From: Haliscomenobacter sp965225875
GTDB lineage: Bacteria; Bacteroidota; Bacteroidia; Chitinophagales; Saprospiraceae
Assembly: GCF_965225875.1 (NCBI RefSeq)
Contig: NZ_CBDDBS010000002.1
Coordinates: 930,001-994,000 of the forward strand
Direction of reading: 5' to 3'
Length of the DNA stretch: 64,000 nucleotides
The notes beneath the pieces were generated by a model. That model made no database searches, was not told where the DNA came from, and saw nothing but the letters and a program-made list of their open reading frames with translations. Positions 7,852 through 17,163 of the stretch are shown one piece after another. The position numbers were made by a program, and so were the translations under genes. Numbering within the stretch: position 1 is the stretch's first letter; every line of letters begins with the position of its first letter.

Positions 7852-9570
7852 TTACAAATTCCCTTTCTTCAACTCTGACACCGCGTAATCCACTGCCCGA
7901 GCAGTAAAGGCCATATAGGTCAAAGAAGGATTCACACAGTTGGCCGAAGTCATGAAAGCGCCATCCGTAACAAATACGTTAGGAGCTACCCAAACCTGGT
8001 TCCACTTGTTCAGCACCGAGTTTTTGCGGTCGGTACCCATCCGGGCAGTACCCATTTCGTGGATGCCCAAACCCAGCGCAGGCTCACTGGTGCGGCTGCT
8101 CACGTTTTTGGCACCCATTGCTTCCAACATTTCAGCTGCGTCGGCCTCCATGTCTTTGCGCATGTTGAGCTCGTTGCTGGTATAACCCGCGTCGATCACC
8201 ACTTGTGGCAAGCCCCACTGGTCTTTTTTATCGGGACTGAGGGTCATCATGTTGTCTTTGTAAGGCAACCATTCCCCAAAGCCACCCAGGTTGACACTCC
8301 ATGGCCCAAGTGAAGTATATTGTTTTTTGAAATCTTCACCAAAGCCCATAATATCGCGGCTCCAGCCCTGGCGACCAGCAGCTCCTCCCTGATAACCAAA
8401 GCCCCGGATGTAGCCCTTGCCTTCTTCGTGCAGGTTGCGATAGCGGGGTACATAGACGCCGTTGGGTCGACGGCCAAAGGTCGTTTTGTCCAACTCACCT
8501 TCAAAAATGCCACTTGCACCTACACCCAGGTGATGATCCATCAAGTAACGGCCCAAGGATCCAGATTCATCCAAACCTGCAGCACCATAACGCTGGGTTT
8601 TGGTGTTCATCAAGATGGAGGTGGAGCCAATACAGGAGGCGTTCAGGAAGATGATTTTGGCAAAAAACTCCATAGGTTGTTTGCTCACCTCATCAATCAC
8701 ATTTACCCCTTTAGCTTTGCCTGTCGCTTCATCATAAATCAGGGACCCGACAATAGAATGTGGGCGGAAGGTCATGTTCCCCGTACGCTCGGCAGAAATT
8801 AAAGTAGCCCCATTGCTGCTGAAATAGGCACCATAAGGGCAACCGCGAGAACAAAGGTTACGGTATTGGCATTTGCCCCGACCCAAGGCCAATTGCTCCT
8901 GGGTAGGTGCGGTCAGGTGCGCAGCGCGACCTGGAATGATCTTACGGCCTTTCCACTTGGATTCAACTGCTCTTTTGAGCACTTTCTCGGCGGCAGTCAG
9001 GTCCATTGCAGGTTGGAAATCGCTGTCAGGCAGTTGAGGCAGGTTTTCCACCGAACCACTGACGCCTACATAGCGCTCCACATAGCTGTACCAGGGGGCG
9101 ATTTCGTCGTAATTAACCGGCCAGGGAGTAGCAATGCCGTCTTTTGCATTGGCTTCAAAGTCCATCTGGCTCCAACGGTAGCTCTGCTTGCCCCAGGTGA
9201 TGGAACGGCCCCCTTTGTGGTAACCCCGCATCCAGTCGAAACGTCTTTTTTCGATGTAGGGATGTTCGGTATCCTTGACGAACAAGTAAGCAGTGCCCTC
9301 ATTTTGTACGGTATACCCTGTGCGGGCCTGCACACTTTGTAGTTTGAGGTTTTCCTCGGATGAACGACCTTGGTGAGGAAGATCCCAAGGCATACTCATG
9401 GTAGTCTGGTAATCGACTACGTGCCGCAGATCGCGACCCCGTTCGAGTACCAGCACTTTGAGTCCCTTTTCGGTCAATTCTTTGGCAGCCCAGCCGCCGG
9501 AAATACCCGAACCTACTACAATGGCGTCGTAAGTGTTTTCTGCAACAACGCCGTTATGATTGATTTGCAT
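7852..9570 (-). CDS. GMC-family FAD-dependent sugar/alcohol dehydrogenase, large subunit
   Basis: A 572-residue flavoenzyme of the membrane-associated gluconate/fructose dehydrogenase branch of GMC oxidoreductases. The ADP-binding motif (VVGSGISGGWAAKELTEKG) is at residues 18-36. The Cys-rich segment GKCQYRNLCSRGCPYGA near residue 240 is typical of this branch and may bind an iron-sulfur cluster. The C-terminal HEMGTARMG and NPSLTYMAFTARA segments form the FAD/substrate region. The gene for subunit 3 lies immediately upstream (23-bp gap), so both form one operon. No cytochrome c subunit with CXXCH is seen nearby, so the electron acceptor is unknown. The likely substrate is a sugar or polyol, not identifiable from sequence. 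Confidence 0.88.
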   Translation of the reverse strand: MQINHNGVVAENTYDAIVVGSGISGGWAAKELTEKGLKVLVLERGRDLRHVVDYQTTMSMPWDLPHQGRSSEENLKLQSVQARTGYTVQNEGTAYLFVKDTEHPYIEKRRFDWMRGYHKGGRSITWGKQSYRWSQMDFEANAKDGIATPWPVNYDEIAPWYSYVERYVGVSGSVENLPQLPDSDFQPAMDLTAAEKVLKRAVESKWKGRKIIPGRAAHLTAPTQEQLALGRGKCQYRNLCSRGCPYGAYFSSNGATLISAERTGNMTFRPHSIVGSLIYDEATGKAKGVNVIDEVSKQPMEFFAKIIFLNASCIGSTSILMNTKTQRYGAAGLDESGSLGRYLMDHHLGVGASGIFEGELDKTTFGRRPNGVYVPRYRNLHEEGKGYIRGFGYQGGAAGRQGWSRDIMGFGEDFKKQYTSLGPWSVNLGGFGEWLPYKDNMMTLSPDKKDQWGLPQVVIDAGYTSNELNMRKDMEADAAEMLEAMGAKNVSSRTSEPALGLGIHEMGTARMGTDRKNSVLNKWNQVWVAPNVFVTDGAFMTSANCVNPSLTYMAFTARAVDYAVSELKKGNL

Positions 9571-9593
9571 GGATGTTTTTTTTGCGATGACGA

Positions 9594-10145
9594 CTACAAA
9601 TAAATTTTGTCTCCCATTTTGTACAATTCTTCGCCACTCCAGCGGCCTGGGGCGAGCTGGTATTCAAAGGCTGTACTCGCCCCTACTTCGCTATTGGCAT
9701 AGCAGGATTTCACCAGGTCTTTGGTTGCACGAATAAATCCACCACGAACCTTTGCATCCCGTTCTGCTTTTTCCATGGCGGTAAGGATTTCAATTTGTTG
9801 TGGCATTTTGAGTTTGGCAAAAGTGGATCCATGTTTGGTTTTGGTCTCTGCATCCAGGTTGGTCAACCCATCCATGATGACCTTTTGCGCATCGGGTTTG
9901 TAGCAATCCTGTAGCAGGATTTCAAACCAGCGTGGTACCCCCGCCTCGATAGCTCCTGGTGTATCGGTTTTAGGGATGATGCATTGGGCAACGGCAGCCA
10001 GTGTTTTGCGTTGCTTACCGCTCAGAAGGGTCGGCTTGATGCCCGCGTCCATAGGCTCGGCGAGCCGGGCAAAAACGGTTTCCGGTACAGCCAAGGAGGC
10101 TCCGAAAACAGCCGTAAAGATCTTTACTGCTTCTCTTCTCTGCAT
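9594..10145 (-). CDS. Gluconate 2-dehydrogenase subunit 3 family protein (Tat-type leader)
   Basis: A 183-residue small subunit of a GMC dehydrogenase. The N-terminus (MQRREAVKIFTAVFGASLAVP) has a twin-arginine leader pattern, and the family commonly carries the partner FAD subunit across the membrane as a complex. The conserved body LLSGKQRKTLAAVAQCIIPKTDTPGA and the LAPGRWSGEEL end fit the gluconate_2-dh3 family. It is the promoter-proximal gene of a two-gene operon with the GMC subunit. The GMC protein has no leader of its own, which agrees with co-export. Confidence 0.87.
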   Translation of the reverse strand: MQRREAVKIFTAVFGASLAVPETVFARLAEPMDAGIKPTLLSGKQRKTLAAVAQCIIPKTDTPGAIEAGVPRWFEILLQDCYKPDAQKVIMDGLTNLDAETKTKHGSTFAKLKMPQQIEILTAMEKAERDAKVRGGFIRATKDLVKSCYANSEVGASTAFEYQLAPGRWSGEELYKMGDKIYL

Positions 10146-10446
10146 GATTGAAAAAGAATTAATACCCAGTAATGCAGCGCTAATCTAAGTTGTACTTCAC
10201 TGCTGGGCATGATTGAATAGCATGATTTCCGAATTCTCTAAAAGTAAACAAGCGCGGTAAAAATAGGAAGAGGAAATGGTTTTTTCCCAAAAAAAGAACA
10301 AACATTAAGGGAAGATTAACAATAAGATTCTGATTTGGTTTGGTAAGAATATTGTGAAGAATACAAAAAAAACGGGTGAATGACCATGTGCCATTCACCC
10401 GACGCGATTCTTTAGTATACGTGGTTAGAGAAGAACTTCGCAGTGT
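10146..10446. other. Intergenic region, about 300 bp
   Basis: AT-rich sequence upstream of the gluconate-dehydrogenase-like operon. It holds the terminator of the neighbouring barrel gene (10364-10401) and presumably the operon promoter. No gene, tRNA or repeat family member was seen here. Confidence 0.6.
10364..10401 (-). terminator. Rho-independent terminator of the beta-barrel gene
   Basis: A perfect 10-bp stem (CGGGTGAATG / CATTCACCCG) is followed on the minus strand by eight Ts. It lies 46 bp past the stop of the gene at 10447-10935. Confidence 0.88.
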
Positions 10447-10935
10447 TTAGTTCAGCGTATAGCGAACAGCGAGGGCGCCGTAGCCGCCTCCAAAACCAGT
10501 AAGGTAACCACTGCCGATGTAAATGGTGGGCACCCAGTCTGCACTGATGTTGATGGGTGTATTGGGGAATTTGTAATCTAGTCCCAAGTTACCCATAATC
10601 CCCAGGCCAAAACTACCAGCATCGCTAAATCCAGCATCATAGTTATAGAAAAATGCACTGGCTCCACCACCGAAATACCATTGCAAATTATCTACACCAT
10701 TGATTGGCTTATGAATTTGGTAAAGTGCACCTACATTCACCCAGCTATAGCCAGCATAGCCACGGAAACCAGCAAATAATTCCAGGGCGTTAGATTCTGA
10801 AAGGAAGGTTTTGTAAGAAACAGAGAGCGGAACGCCCAGGCGCAAACCAATGGCAGAATTGTAAGATTGAGCATGAATCGCGTTACTGAACAAAACAGCA
10901 CCCAAAAAGGCGAACAGGAAAAACAGTTTTTTCAT
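10447..10935 (-). CDS. Small outer-membrane beta-barrel protein
   Basis: A 162-residue secreted protein with a clear signal peptide (MKKLFFLFAFLGAVLFSNAIHAQ). The mature part alternates short glycine/aromatic amphipathic strands (LELFAGFRGYAGYSWVNVGA, WYFGGGASAFFY, SFGLGIMGNLGLDYKF) and ends in ALAVRYTLN, the pattern of an eight-stranded outer-membrane barrel. No enzymatic motif is present. It is transcribed alone, with its own terminator. The function cannot be inferred beyond an outer-membrane structural or pore-like role. Confidence 0.78.
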   Translation of the reverse strand: MKKLFFLFAFLGAVLFSNAIHAQSYNSAIGLRLGVPLSVSYKTFLSESNALELFAGFRGYAGYSWVNVGALYQIHKPINGVDNLQWYFGGGASAFFYNYDAGFSDAGSFGLGIMGNLGLDYKFPNTPINISADWVPTIYIGSGYLTGFGGGYGALAVRYTLN

Positions 10936-11282
10936 TGTATAATAGTTTTAGGTTTAACAAGCATGGTTGTTTGTGAAGGTTGATTCTCGGGCAACCGCAA
11001 GGTCAGACAAGATAAACGGACAAAAAGTTGCGATCAATACAGGACAGGAGGACTTTTAATGCCGGAAAATTACTACTTTTTCTCATCAACTTGCAACCAA
11101 TATCTGATGAAAAAAGCGTTATGGAGGATAAACTGGCTCTAAAACCAGACATATCTTTGCCAAAACTAATTTGGAAACGGAAAAAAAATTAATTTCACTT
11201 CCTGAATTGTTTAAAAGGGCCGCCATTAGGGCAGCCTCTAAAAAGGGCAGCCACACAGAGCAGCCCCGACTAGCGCCTAATC
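10936..11282. other. Divergent intergenic region upstream of the CHAT operon
   Basis: 347 bp between the barrel gene and the CHAT operon. It must hold the promoters of both. Close to the CHAT start there are two direct GGGCAGCC words (around 11230-11255) and a GCAGCCCC word, resembling arms of the GGGGCARCC hairpin family seen at 4406 and 31574 but not arranged as a clear stem here. No coding sequence was recognised. Confidence 0.55.
11152..11159 (+). promoter_or_regulatory. Candidate -7 box for the CHAT operon
   Basis: TATCTTTG matches the Bacteroidota -7 consensus TAnnTTTG and is followed by CC, a frequent context. No convincing -33 TTTG box is found about 20 bases upstream. If it is used, the leader would be about 120 nucleotides long. 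Confidence 0.3.
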
Positions 11283-12998
11283 ATGAAGCAACCCGTAATT
11301 TTTTTGGCTTTTGCCAATGACAAAGATGATCACCTGCCCCTCCTCGATGAGGAACGCAAGGTCATTAACGGGCATTTGCTTCCCTTGGCCAACCAGCAGT
11401 ACCTGCAATTGGTGATTGAACCCAGCGCTACCACTGCCGACATCAGCCGCTTTGTTACCGACCTAAAAGACCGCATCAATATCTTTCACTACGGAGGGCA
11501 CGCAGGCAGTAAAGAGATTCTTTTGCAGGATCAAACGGCCAACTCCGATGGCATTGCCCAATTGTTGGCTCTACAAAAGGAATTAAAGGTTGTTTTTCTC
11601 AACGGTTGTTCCACGAAGGCTCAAGTGGGGCTTTTACAGGAGCTGGGCATTCCGGCGGTCATTGCCACCTCTATCCCTATTGCAGATAATTCTGCCCGGA
11701 GCTTTTCCGACGTGTTTTACCGGGCTTTGGCTGAAGACCATACCCTGGAAGAAGCCTATAAACTCGCCGCTGCCAACCATTTGATGACCACCGGCCAGGC
11801 CGCAGGTATCAACCGAGGTTTGCGGATACGCAAAGAGGAAACCGACCCACTTCCCTGGGGGCTCTACATCACCGAAGGTAAAGAAGCTGTACTGAACTGG
11901 AAAATTCCCCGGCAAAGCGCAGGTTCTTTCATAGTGCGTGGGGCAGGGCTGAAATACCAGAGTGGAGTGGTTATCAACCAAAAACTGGTGATGGCCATTG
12001 CCAATGCCATCGCACCACATAGCCGCAGTATTCAGTTGATCCTGGACGAGGCCAAATCCAAAAACCGCGAGCCTAAAATGCGCGACTTGCGGGTAGCGGT
12101 AATCGACTCCTTCCCTACCCCGATTGGCATGCACTTGCGCAAGTTGTTGATCGTGGAAGAAATAGGTACGGATCGACTCCAGAAAATTGTCAATTTGTAT
12201 CAGGTGTCGGCACAGTTCCTGGCTTATGTTTTACTGGCTCAGGTTTGGGATGAAAAGTTCAGCAATTCCAACTACACCATTCTGCCCGTCACCCAAGCAG
12301 CGCTCAAAACGTTTTTGTCGCTCACTACCGCAGATAGTTCGACCTATAATTTTGTCAACCTGATTGAAGCATTGGGGGATACGCTGGCGGAAAGCAAAAC
12401 CCCCTTGTTTGTAGAGGAATTCAACACCCTACGCAAACAATACCAGGAGGAACCAGCATTAAAAACCGCCGTACTTTTCCTGGAAGAAATGAAACGGGAA
12501 CTCATGGGGACTGTAGCCGCCGATGAGATTGAGAGTTTTTGTGTGCAAGGGGAAGACAAATTGTGTGAAATCTTCAAACACATTGGTTTTGCCGCCAAAT
12601 ATACCCTGGCTACCATCAAAACGATTGAATTGATTAAGCCCAGGCACGCTACCCCCCGGTTTCGGCACAATCTGGTCGTGCTCAATCAGCTTACTGCGGC
12701 AATTGGCGTACTGGACGATGTACTGGAAACGACGGAATACACCGACAACAACTCGGTGATCCTAATGCGCGACGAAGAAACGGTTTCTCCTTCGTTGAAT
12801 TTGTCCCCATTTATTTTGGACGAAAACGCCCTATCCGGCCAGCAAAACTCTAAATTGTTCTTTTTTACCAGTTACGAGAACAAACAAATCAACTTTACCC
12901 TGATCGACAATTTGAAAGACACCCTCAACATTACGAGGGACAACTATCCCCTGGTGAGCGAGCTTTTTGATGGCTTCATCAATAAATTTAAGGTATGA
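11283..12998 (+). CDS. CHAT-domain caspase-like protease protein
   Basis: A 571-residue cytosolic protein whose first 190 residues are a CHAT (caspase HetF-associated with TPRs) peptidase domain. The catalytic His is H73 in FHYGGHAG and the Cys is C109 in FLNGCSTKAQV, each after a hydrophobic strand as expected. The substrate is unknown. The C-terminal 350 residues are helical and not recognised; they include an LRKLLIVEEIGTDRLQKIV segment and end in DGFINKFKV. The stop overlaps the next gene's start (ATGA at 12995-12998), so translation is coupled to the nSTAND NTPase. By analogy with known CHAT effectors, the partner NTPase probably controls protease activity; that is inference. No gasdermin-like target gene is adjacent. 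Confidence 0.88.
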   Translation: MKQPVIFLAFANDKDDHLPLLDEERKVINGHLLPLANQQYLQLVIEPSATTADISRFVTDLKDRINIFHYGGHAGSKEILLQDQTANSDGIAQLLALQKELKVVFLNGCSTKAQVGLLQELGIPAVIATSIPIADNSARSFSDVFYRALAEDHTLEEAYKLAAANHLMTTGQAAGINRGLRIRKEETDPLPWGLYITEGKEAVLNWKIPRQSAGSFIVRGAGLKYQSGVVINQKLVMAIANAIAPHSRSIQLILDEAKSKNREPKMRDLRVAVIDSFPTPIGMHLRKLLIVEEIGTDRLQKIVNLYQVSAQFLAYVLLAQVWDEKFSNSNYTILPVTQAALKTFLSLTTADSSTYNFVNLIEALGDTLAESKTPLFVEEFNTLRKQYQEEPALKTAVLFLEEMKRELMGTVAADEIESFCVQGEDKLCEIFKHIGFAAKYTLATIKTIELIKPRHATPRFRHNLVVLNQLTAAIGVLDDVLETTEYTDNNSVILMRDEETVSPSLNLSPFILDENALSGQQNSKLFFFTSYENKQINFTLIDNLKDTLNITRDNYPLVSELFDGFINKFKV

Positions 12999-14857
12999 CC
13001 CGTACACCTTTCAAGTTTTTGGACGCATACGGTAAAGCAGATACCGAAATCTTCTTCGGACGTGAGGAGGAGGTGGAATCGCTGTATCAAATGAGTTTCC
13101 AAACCAACTTAATGCTGGTGTATGGGGTATCGGGTACTGGCAAAACCAGTCTGGTGCAATGTGGTTTGGCTGGAAAATTTGAATCCAGTGATTTGTTCGA
13201 CATCACCATCCGCCGCAAAACCAACCTGAACGACTCCTTCTGCGATGAGTTGAAAAAACACGACCTGGAAAAATCATTTGAAGATGGCTTCGCGCCTGAT
13301 CAAATGATCCACTCCTTGTACCTGGACTATTTGCGGCCCATTTACCTGATTTTTGACCAGTTCGAAGAGTTGTTCATCTTGGGCTCCCCACAAGAAGAGG
13401 CCCTTTTTGTCAAAACCATCAAAAAACTACTGGCCGCTGAGCTCCCCTGCAAGATCATCATCGTAATCCGGGAGGAATACCTGGGGCATTTATCGAGTTT
13501 TGAAAAAGTGGTGCCCCAAATTTTTGACAAACGCCTGCGGGTGGAACCCATGAGCCGGAACAATGCGCGCCGGGTCATTGTCAATACCTTACAAAATGAC
13601 AAGATCCACGTAACCCTCAGCAATGAGCAGGTTGCCGATACCATTATCGACAAGGTCACCGAAGGAATGGGCCGGGTACAGCTCACTTATTTGCAGGTCT
13701 TTCTCGACAAATTATATCGGGTAGCTGCCTTGCGGGGTGGCTCTGAGATTATTTTTGACAATGAATTGGTCAATGATGTGGGGCGGATTGAAGATGTGCT
13801 TCGCGACTTTTTGGACGAGCAACTGGACGTATTTGCCCAGGAAATAGACACCAAAGAACTGGGACTCAAATGGCTCAAGCTTTTTGTATCCGACAAAGGC
13901 ACCAAAATCCCGATCAAACGGCAGGACGTAGAACGCGCCATGCCCGAACTGGGCCGCCTCAAACACTTCAACTACCTTCAGTTTTTTGTCAATCACCGCA
14001 TATTACGGCCTTTGGACAGTGACCAGTACGAACTGATCCACGATAGCATCGCCTTAAAACTGTCCCAAACCAAAACGGCAGGTATTCCCATGCCGCTACA
14101 AGTTCCAGCACAACAATTACCCGCCAATCCTTTCCTGAATTTCGCCCCCTACAGCCCCGAAATGGCTGAATTGTTTTTTGGACGGGACAAGGAAATTCGG
14201 GAATTGTTCGATAAAGTCATCAACGATACTGCCGTGCGCTCTACGCTGGTTTTTGGCCCAATCGGGGTGGGTAAAACCTCTTTGCTGCGGGCTGGTTTAA
14301 TTCCAAGGGTACAACAGTTGTTCCGCACCGCTTACCTGGCTCTGAGTCGGGAGATGTTTGATTCGCCGCTGTTTTCGGAGCTATTTTTAGGTCCACCGAA
14401 CAAGAAAGAGGCTCCTAGGCTCTTGGAATTGTTTTTTGGCGCGGATACAGCGAAGATCAACACCGAAGAGCGCAAAATACTGGTGCTCGATCAGTTGGAA
14501 GAAGTGTTCATTTGGGTGACGGAAACGGCTCAATTGGAATTTTTTTACCGCCACCTCGCCCACCTGATCGATGGTACGCAAAATTGCGATCTGGTTTTGG
14601 TGATCCGCGACGAATTTTTTGCCAATTTGCAAGACCTTGAATCTTTTATTCCAGGTATTCTTGAGGAGCAAATGCGCGTTAAACCTTTGGATCGTTTCAG
14701 TGCTGCCGAGGTGATTCGCCGCAACCTGCACTTCGCCAAGGTTGATCTGGACAATGAACAGGTAATGGAGCGAATCCTGCAAAACGTAACCGAGGGTGAT
14801 GGCAAAATCAATTTGACTTTTTTACAATTATACATGCATAAATTGCTGATAGCTTGA
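12995..14857 (+). CDS. Tandem nSTAND NTPase (two P-loop modules, second one split from its winged helix)
   Basis: A 620-residue protein with two homologous nSTAND modules. Module 1: FFGREEEVESL, Walker A GVSGTGKTS (residues 44-52), Walker B LIFDQFEELF (D121), then a winged-helix-like region up to ELIHDSIALKL (about residue 360). Module 2: FFGRDKEIREL, Walker A GPIGVGKTS (421-429), Walker B LVLDQLEEVF (D499). It stops at FLQLYMHKLLIA, just where module 1 continues into its helical/winged-helix part. The missing part is found at the N-terminus of the next gene. Start is fixed by ATGA overlap with the CHAT gene; the 3' end overlaps a TTG start as TTGA. STAND NTPases work as ligand-gated oligomerising switches. 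Confidence 0.88.
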   Translation: MTRTPFKFLDAYGKADTEIFFGREEEVESLYQMSFQTNLMLVYGVSGTGKTSLVQCGLAGKFESSDLFDITIRRKTNLNDSFCDELKKHDLEKSFEDGFAPDQMIHSLYLDYLRPIYLIFDQFEELFILGSPQEEALFVKTIKKLLAAELPCKIIIVIREEYLGHLSSFEKVVPQIFDKRLRVEPMSRNNARRVIVNTLQNDKIHVTLSNEQVADTIIDKVTEGMGRVQLTYLQVFLDKLYRVAALRGGSEIIFDNELVNDVGRIEDVLRDFLDEQLDVFAQEIDTKELGLKWLKLFVSDKGTKIPIKRQDVERAMPELGRLKHFNYLQFFVNHRILRPLDSDQYELIHDSIALKLSQTKTAGIPMPLQVPAQQLPANPFLNFAPYSPEMAELFFGRDKEIRELFDKVINDTAVRSTLVFGPIGVGKTSLLRAGLIPRVQQLFRTAYLALSREMFDSPLFSELFLGPPNKKEAPRLLELFFGADTAKINTEERKILVLDQLEEVFIWVTETAQLEFFYRHLAHLIDGTQNCDLVLVIRDEFFANLQDLESFIPGILEEQMRVKPLDRFSAAEVIRRNLHFAKVDLDNEQVMERILQNVTEGDGKINLTFLQLYMHKLLIA

Positions 14858-17163
14858 AAAAAATCACACTGGACAGCCTCGATCAAGTCGGGACTGGCAA
14901 CAACATTGTGGAAGACCTGCTCGACCAGCAAGTGCGCGAAATCGAATCCATCCTGGGCGAAAACTACCGGGGCATGGGCAATAAGGTTTTGTCCATGTTT
15001 GTACAAAGTGGGAATCGGGTGCAGCTCAGCGAAACCGCTATTGCAGAGGAATTGCAAAATAAAAAAGGCCTGGGCTTCATGATGGTGCAGCGCATCTTGG
15101 AACAAATGCTCAAGGCCAATCTGCTGCGCAAAACCCCTGGTGGAAAATACGAACTCAGCAACAACCTCCTGGCTCAACGCGCTTTTCAAAAAGTAGAAGC
15201 TGAAAACCGGGTATTGCGCACGATGCGCTCCAATATCCGCGACCGCATGGCGCGCAAGGAATTGCTGGACGAGCATTATTTGAACTACATCACTTCTTCA
15301 CTGGATTTGTTGGATTTGACGCAGGAGGAATATGAATTTGTAAAAGAGTCCAGGGATACCATTCAACGGAAGAAAAGGCGGCGGGGATTTTTGTTGACTT
15401 TGTTTGTTTCCGCGCTTTCACTGATGGCATTTTGGGCTACGATGCAAACCTGGGAAGCCCGCAAAAAAACGAAAGAATTAGCCGTCATTGTTAAAGAGTT
15501 GGAAGTAAGTCGGGATAGTTCAAGGCATGCTTATGCGAATGAGCGCGCAGCTAACGAAATAACACAACAGAGTCTGGACGCGCTTAAAGAAGAAAAAGAT
15601 CGTGCAGATTCTTTGGCGAAAAAAGCAACTGCAAATGCCGCCCGAGCTAATGCCGAAGCCGCCCGGGCTAACATAAACGCTAAAAAAGCTGAAACCGAAA
15701 GAAGACGAGCCGAGAGCGAAAAAAATAGTGCCATTAGCGCCAGCCAAGCCGCACTCAGGGCCGAAGCCGCTGCCAAACGCTCCGCCGAACGCGCAGAAGA
15801 ACTGCGTATAGAAGCCCAAAAAGCTGAAAAAAACGCCCAGGATGCCCGTCAGCGCGCCATAGTGTTCAGCAACGCCGTTGTAGCCCTCAATGCCGCCCTC
15901 AAAAGCCAGGAACTCGATGATCCCCGCCTGCAAGCACTCGTCGCCCGGCAAGCATACAATATCGTGAGTGAATCACCAGAATTGGGGCTTACCCGGCATC
16001 CTTACATCTACAATGCCTTGTATTATGCGGTGAAAGACGTAGACAACAACCTTCGTTTTCGCAATAAGGCCCATGAGGGTGCTGTACGCGACATCATTTT
16101 TCAGGATGATGGCAAACGTTTTTTCACTACGAGCAGCGACGGCCAGGTGGTGCAATGGGACATCAATGAATGGAACGCCCTGGGCGTACCCGCTCACCGA
16201 CAAACGCGCCTGCCCTTTGAGGGCGATGCCGTACACAATTCACTGGCACTGAGCCCGAATGAGGATCGTTTGCTCGTAGGAGGTGAGTTAAGCTATTTGC
16301 AGGTGTATAACCTGAAGAATAAAATGGTCAAACGTTTTGACTGGCCCAAAGGGAAAAGCACCGAAGAAATCTTTTCCGTAGGCTTTCTCAATAACGGCTC
16401 CTTGGTCGGAATGGGCCGCAGTCATTTTTATTACCTGAAAGATGAAAATACAGCCATTGCAGATATTCCTAAAGTCAGTTCACGGGCCAGTACTTTTTTA
16501 AGCACTAGTCAGGGGGTTATTGCACTTACGGTACAATTACTGTATCAAGAGTTGACCAAATTCAACATCGAAGGTTTGATCAATGGCCGTTTGTACCGGC
16601 AAGAATTTGGCACCCGGCAAATCAACGCCCAAAGCAAGTATGGCAACCTCACTTCTATCGCGGCGCAGCAAGCGAGTGGAGAAGGTTTATTGGCCATGGG
16701 TTTTCAAAACGGGCAAATTGTACTGGGCAAGATGAATGCCAATACCCTAGAAGTACGAGAAAAATTGGTCCCCCTATTCAAACAAAACCAGTCCCCCATT
16801 GTCGATATCACTTTTAGCGCCAATGGTCGCTATTTGGCAGCCGCCAGTTTGGATGGTCGAGTGACCATTTGGGACTTAAAAAATTCGGAAAAGGACCCTA
16901 CTTATCAGCCTTTGTTGTTGGAAGACCATGAAGGCTGGGCAACTTCGGTTTGTTTTACCCCCGATGAACGTTTCCTTCTGGTAGGTACCAAAAATGGGGA
17001 AGTAGCCTTCTGGAACCTCGAACCACGCGTTTATGCCGAGCATTTGTGCAATCAATTGCGCATCAACTACCTCAGCCCACGTTACGACCAAATGGACGAC
17101 GAGGATTGGCGCCGCTTTTTTGGTACAGAAATTAAACAACAACGGGTATGTGGCGGAAATTAA
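14854..17163 (+). CDS. Membrane-anchored winged-helix / coiled-coil / WD40 protein
   Basis: 769 residues from a TTG start that overlaps the upstream stop (TTGA); the next in-frame ATG is 40 codons later and would cut conserved sequence. Residues 1-110 (LDQVGTGNNIVEDLLDQQ onward) align with the post-NTPase part of module 1 in the upstream protein, so this region completes its second nSTAND module. A single TM segment is at about 178-198, preceded by KKRRR. Residues 202-345 form a long Ala/Glu/Lys/Arg-rich coiled coil. From about residue 400 come WD40 repeats (HEGAVRDIIFQDDGK, DGQVVQWDI, ANGRYLAAASLDGRVTIWDL, GWATSVCFTPDERFLLVGT). The positive-inside rule puts the coiled coil and WD40 outside the cytoplasm, but charged residues after the TM make this uncertain. 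Confidence 0.85.
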   Translation: MKKITLDSLDQVGTGNNIVEDLLDQQVREIESILGENYRGMGNKVLSMFVQSGNRVQLSETAIAEELQNKKGLGFMMVQRILEQMLKANLLRKTPGGKYELSNNLLAQRAFQKVEAENRVLRTMRSNIRDRMARKELLDEHYLNYITSSLDLLDLTQEEYEFVKESRDTIQRKKRRRGFLLTLFVSALSLMAFWATMQTWEARKKTKELAVIVKELEVSRDSSRHAYANERAANEITQQSLDALKEEKDRADSLAKKATANAARANAEAARANINAKKAETERRRAESEKNSAISASQAALRAEAAAKRSAERAEELRIEAQKAEKNAQDARQRAIVFSNAVVALNAALKSQELDDPRLQALVARQAYNIVSESPELGLTRHPYIYNALYYAVKDVDNNLRFRNKAHEGAVRDIIFQDDGKRFFTTSSDGQVVQWDINEWNALGVPAHRQTRLPFEGDAVHNSLALSPNEDRLLVGGELSYLQVYNLKNKMVKRFDWPKGKSTEEIFSVGFLNNGSLVGMGRSHFYYLKDENTAIADIPKVSSRASTFLSTSQGVIALTVQLLYQELTKFNIEGLINGRLYRQEFGTRQINAQSKYGNLTSIAAQQASGEGLLAMGFQNGQIVLGKMNANTLEVREKLVPLFKQNQSPIVDITFSANGRYLAAASLDGRVTIWDLKNSEKDPTYQPLLLEDHEGWATSVCFTPDERFLLVGTKNGEVAFWNLEPRVYAEHLCNQLRINYLSPRYDQMDDEDWRRFFGTEIKQQRVCGGN

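Noticed and set aside
14846..14866. Programmed -1 frameshift joining the nSTAND and WD40 genes at the A7 run
   Set aside because: The TGA stop lies before the A run in the upstream frame, so ribosomes would terminate before reaching it, and GCT-TGA is not a slippery site. Termination-reinitiation at TTGA is the simpler reading.
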